Shown one piece after another: positions 7,510-10,242 of a DNA stretch of 10,242 nucleotides. The notes under the pieces were generated by a model. It saw only the letters and a program-made list of their open reading frames with translations. It made no database searches and was not told the DNA's origin. The stretch covers positions 1-10,242 of the forward strand of contig LT636327.1 of assembly GCA_900128565.1 (NCBI GenBank), read 5' to 3'. The stretch's first letter is position 1. Each line of letters begins with the position of its first letter. Source of the DNA: Stramenopiles sp. TOSAG23-6. Taxonomy: Eukaryota > Sar. The position numbers and the translations under genes were made by a program.

Positions 7510-10242
7510 AATTCCAATTTATTGTCTGCCCACCAGCACCTGCATCTGTAGTATAACCAGTCGAACATTTACATTGATCGGCCTCGATCGTAAAACTTGG
7601 ACCAGTACATCCATCTGAAGTTTGGCTGCAAGTCCCAACAAACTTTTCCAATGAATTATTCCAAGATATACCAGCACTGCCTTTATACCCAACGTTGCAT
7701 CCACACGTATGAGAATCTACTTTATATTTATGATCAATAGCAGAACAACCCTGGCTAGTCGCGGAACAAGTGCCTTTCCACTTACTATTACTTACATCCC
7801 AAGAAATGGTGTTGTCACCAGTGTACCCCGCAGCACACTCGCAGTGAGTTGTCGAGGAACTATCATACTTAAACTCGGGCGTTGTTGTACAACCATTATC
7901 ACTTGGAGTACATGGGTTCACTGTAAATGAACCAGATGCACTACAGGACACAGCGCCATTAATATATCCTGGTTTACAAGTTATTGAACAGAGCGACAAT
8001 GCATCTACACCATTACATGAATCATTATCCAACCCATCAGAAACATCTACACCGACCGTTTTGCCTGCAATAGAGCTGAAACTTCCAGTTCTAACGGCAG
8101 ATATGTTTAATGTACCATCACAATAGTTTTCAACTATAGTACATTTATCAACTTTAAATTCCCCATTTGCTTGGCATGTTATACCCCCAGCTTTATAACC
8201 ATCCAAACACGTGTGTGTGCATGAACTAAAAGCAAATGTATTATCACATGTGGTGCTTGAAAATGATTCCACAGTTTTGTCATCGATAGTCTTCATGTTG
8301 AACCCAGCAACACTAAAATTATCATTCATACAATGTTTCGCTGTTGGGGTACAATTTACAACTGAAAATTTACTAGTATTTAAACATGTAATGCTACCTC
8401 CAGAGTAGCCTGCCTTACACGTTACTGGACACGTATTATCGGTGGCGGTGTCATTACAAGTATTAATATTCCAAGCGTCAGTTCCACCAACGTCTTTTGT
8501 ATGCTGTACACTCAGATTCGAATTAAGCCAAACATTATCGTCTTTACAAAATTTTTGTATCGCCGTGCACTTAACAATTTGAAAAGTACCTGTTGAAGCC
8601 AGACACTTCACTGTACCGCCAATATACCCAGATTGACACTCCACAGCACACTGAGCGTCTGCAGCTGTGTTTCCACATGTACTTGCAAGAGTATCCGTAA
8701 CATTCACACCATCTACTTTACTTATATAAGTTTCATTGAAAGAACTTGGTGATAAATCTCCGCTACAATAAGATGCTTTTGGTGTTGCCGGTACCACTGA
8801 GAGAGTACCGTTGATAACATCACCAGTACATTTCACAGATCCGTTCTCATAACCGTCCAGTGGCACGACGTTGCAAAAAGTATCTGTAGCATAGCCTCCA
8901 GTGAGTGAACAGTCAACACTTTTGAATTTTTGCAAAGTCCAATAAGCTCCATTTTTACTAGAATAATCAACTTCACAGTGTCGCACTTTTGGTGTAGATT
9001 TGATAACAGTATATGTTCCACCAACTGGATTTATATTAGCCGTGCATTTTGCACTGCCGCCTTCGTAACCTAAACGAGGGACAACTGCACAATATGTATT
9101 CGTACGCAAACCTGTTTCGGTCAGACACGTCACTGAAGTAAAGAAATTGTTATTCTTGACTAATTCCGTAAAATGTGTAGAAAATGCAGATGTACAATGA
9201 TTTGCGTAACCAGTACATGCAGTTACCTTGTATGATCCATCAGATGAACATTCTACATTACCTGATTCGTATCCATCAGAACATGTAATTGTCTTAACAC
9301 AAGATGGTTCACTTTCTCCTGGTGCGCATCCGCATTTCGCATCAGTAGCGGTACCATCACAGATATTTCCTGTTCCAGTATATGTCTCGCCACCTAGCTT
9401 TTTTATGTAATTATTATCCATGTCATTACTTGAAGAAAACGGCGCAGATGCATCACAATGTGTACCCTTTGGAGTTGCTGCTACAATAATGTAGGTACCA
9501 CCAGCAGAACATGTTATAGACCCTCCAGAGTATCCTTCTGCGGGAACTACGGTGCACTTCTCGCCAATTGTCTTTTTACCGGTACAATCTGCAGAAATAA
9601 AATGGTGCTGGGCTCCAAAAGCCGGTGCAGAACCACTACAGTAATTTTGAATTAACCCACAAGGTTGTATGGAATATAAACCAGTCTCCGCTGTACATGT
9701 TACCGAACCACCTTCATAGCCATCAATACATATATGTGAACATGCTTCTGTTGCTTTTGTACCATTGCATGTAGTTGCATTTACGGAGGTACTTTCTATA
9801 CCACCCACTGTCTTAATAAACACATTATCTCGAGTTACACCACCGAAATTTGAAACTGATGACATGACATGACTATTACAGTGACCAGCAATAGTAGAAC
9901 ACGAAGATACGTCCCACACAGACCCGTTCCACGTAGGGGTGCCAGTGTATCCATTTGAACACTCACATGACCCATCCCCGCCCGTGCCTTTCGGACTCGT
10001 GCAAGTAGCTTTCTGGTTGTTACACAAACCTTCTAAGTTTTTTGGTGACCATGCACCGTTCTTACATTCTGGGATGTTAGAAGAGTCCTTTGAATAACCT
10101 TTGGTACAAACAAATGAAGCAAAGGAACCTTGCTGACGTTGAGAAAAATTAGAGGCAGCGGGATTGGTGTAGCTCACGATACCATTAAGGATACTCTGAT
10201 TGGGACATGTTTGCACCAAACATGTTCCACTCCAACTACCAG
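7466..10242 (-). CDS. Giant Cys-rich sushi-like/EGF-like repeat protein, upstream fragment (open at right edge)
   Basis: The frame is open to the right edge. The first residues in the window, GSWSGTC, are the end of a type B module, so the start lies outside; the TTG near 10219 is internal. Next come an ordinary sushi domain (10022-10207), a type B module (9899-10021), nine type A modules (7910-9898) and three type B modules (7487-7909). The frame meets a stop at 7466-7468 just after a run of six C on the coding strand, and the repeat resumes one base over in the neighbouring frame. With that fragment the chain is about 2,596 residues long within the window. Sushi domains are common in eukaryotic surface and matrix proteins and rare in bacteria, which supports a eukaryotic source. 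An adhesion, receptor or matrix role is an inference. Confidence 0.87.
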   Translation of the reverse strand, partial: GSWSGTCLVQTCPNQSILNGIVSYTNPAASNFSQRQQGSFASFVCTKGYSKDSSNIPECKNGAWSPKNLEGLCNNQKATCTSPKGTGGDGSCECSNGYTGTPTWNGSVWDVSSCSTIAGHCNSHVMSSVSNFGGVTRDNVFIKTVGGIESTSVNATTCNGTKATEACSHICIDGYEGGSVTCTAETGLYSIQPCGLIQNYCSGSAPAFGAQHHFISADCTGKKTIGEKCTVVPAEGYSGGSITCSAGGTYIIVAATPKGTHCDASAPFSSSNDMDNNYIKKLGGETYTGTGNICDGTATDAKCGCAPGESEPSCVKTITCSDGYESGNVECSSDGSYKVTACTGYANHCTSAFSTHFTELVKNNNFFTSVTCLTETGLRTNTYCAVVPRLGYEGGSAKCTANINPVGGTYTVIKSTPKVRHCEVDYSSKNGAYWTLQKFKSVDCSLTGGYATDTFCNVVPLDGYENGSVKCTGDVINGTLSVVPATPKASYCSGDLSPSSFNETYISKVDGVNVTDTLASTCGNTAADAQCAVECQSGYIGGTVKCLASTGTFQIVKCTAIQKFCKDDNVWLNSNLSVQHTKDVGGTDAWNINTCNDTATDNTCPVTCKAGYSGGSITCLNTSKFSVVNCTPTAKHCMNDNFSVAGFNMKTIDDKTVESFSSTTCDNTFAFSSCTHTCLDGYKAGGITCQANGEFKVDKCTIVENYCDGTLNISAVRTGSFSSIAGKTVGVDVSDGLDNDSCNGVDALSLCSITCKPGYINGAVSCSASGSFTVNPCTPSDNGCTTTPEFKYDSSSTTHCECAAGYTGDNTISWDVSNSKWKGTCSATSQGCSAIDHKYKVDSHTCGCNVGYKGSAGISWNNSLEKFVGTCSQTSDGCTGPSFTIEADQCKCSTGYTTDAGAGGQTINWNYVSDRFVCTHPPTL
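7476..7481 (-). other. Frame break (+1) in a six-C run of the coding strand
   Basis: Upstream coding (the type B module at 7487-7627) and downstream coding (the HC that opens the next type A module at 7468-7473) are in different frames. The change maps to the C run, written as six G on the plus strand. One base too many explains it. The overlap holds no repeat signature in either wrong frame, and an in-frame TAA lies just upstream of the ATG at 7507-7509. Confidence 0.85.
7487..7909 (-). repeat. Three type B modules in tandem
   Basis: Modules at 7766-7909, 7628-7765 and 7487-7627. The first two have the GY..(x)ISW form. The third has a longer Gly-Ala-rich turn before its Trp and ends at the frame break. 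Confidence 0.8.
7910..9898 (-). repeat. First nine-module type A run
   Basis: Modules in coding order: 9659-9898, 9461-9658, 9215-9460, 8981-9214, 8771-8980, 8567-8770, 8351-8566, 8141-8350 and 7910-8140. The 2nd, 4th and 5th lack both C4 and C6. The 3rd has an extra cysteine pair in an insert between C3 and C4. The remaining five have the standard six. The order of variants matches the run at 2452-4560. Confidence 0.85.
9899..10021 (-). repeat. Single type B (EGF-like) module
   Basis: Four cysteines: one, then C-x-C followed by a GYTG turn, Trp-Asn, Trp and a final Cys. It lies between the canonical sushi domain and the nine-module A run. Confidence 0.8.
10022..10207 (-). other. Canonical four-cysteine sushi (CCP/SCR) domain
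   Basis: Cysteines I to IV are present with the usual sushi surroundings: CP at the start, a hydrophobic NGIV stretch, a Gly-Ser-Phe before the second cysteine, GY right after it, then C, NG, W and the final C. The length of 62 residues fits the family's usual 55-65. This is the clearest family anchor in the window and shows that the larger type A modules are related to sushi domains. Confidence 0.8.

Noticed and set aside
1-10242. CRISPR array or short-period satellite DNA suggested by many recurring ACATGT-type words
   Set aside because: The recurring words are Thr-Cys codons at irregular, protein-determined spacing. No constant direct repeat and spacer pattern exists.
1-10242. Bacterial origin
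   Set aside because: Chains of sushi-like and EGF-like modules with dense disulphides and N-x-S/T sequons are a eukaryotic style. I see no ribosome binding sites, operon structure or compact neighbouring genes.

Overview
The window is coding from edge to edge. It holds pieces of very large, cysteine-rich, secreted-type repeat proteins on both strands. No RNA gene, promoter, terminator, mobile element, CRISPR array or intergenic stretch over 300 bases can be supported. The chains consist of sushi/CCP-like modules mixed with short EGF-like modules. Reading frames stay open for thousands of bases without introns, with the standard stop codons and AT-rich DNA. This suggests a eukaryote, most likely a unicellular one; the lineage cannot be fixed from the sequence, and a large eukaryotic virus cannot be excluded. 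No gene start, signal peptide or C-terminal anchor lies in the window.

Plus strand, 1 to about 2446: about 815 codons, open at the left edge. It carries 14 complete modules and one cut-off module, with a +1 frame break in a six-G run at 823-828. Minus strand, 10242 down to about 2452: about 2,596 codons, open at the right edge. It starts in the tail of an EGF-like module, then has one ordinary sushi domain and 36 further modules, with a second +1 frame break in a six-C run (coding strand) at 7476-7481. The two chains run tail to tail into each other at about 2441-2452. Each stops making sense there in or just after a module, so the join looks like an inversion breakpoint or an assembly/amplification chimera.

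Two module types make up both chains. Type A (31 complete, about 65-85 residues typically) has six core cysteines, C1 to C6. C4, a GY turn, C5, an aromatic residue and C6 match the C-terminal half of a sushi domain. Type B (19 complete, about 40-60 residues) has four cysteines in the order C, C-x-C, GY..G, W, W-x-G-x-C. Higher-order structure is visible: an A-B1-B2 triplet used three times in a row at 5773-7486 (and at 1-462 and 875-1348), and two nine-module runs of type A (7910-9898 and 2452-4560) whose members match in the same order.

The main biological result is that core cysteines are lost in matched pairs. Seven A modules lack both C4 and C6, one lacks both C2 and C3, and extra cysteines come in even numbers. 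This predicts disulphides C4-C6, C2-C3 and by elimination C1-C5, which is the sushi I-III/II-IV pattern plus one added loop. The proteins are probably cell-surface or matrix molecules used in adhesion or recognition; that role is inferred from domain type only.
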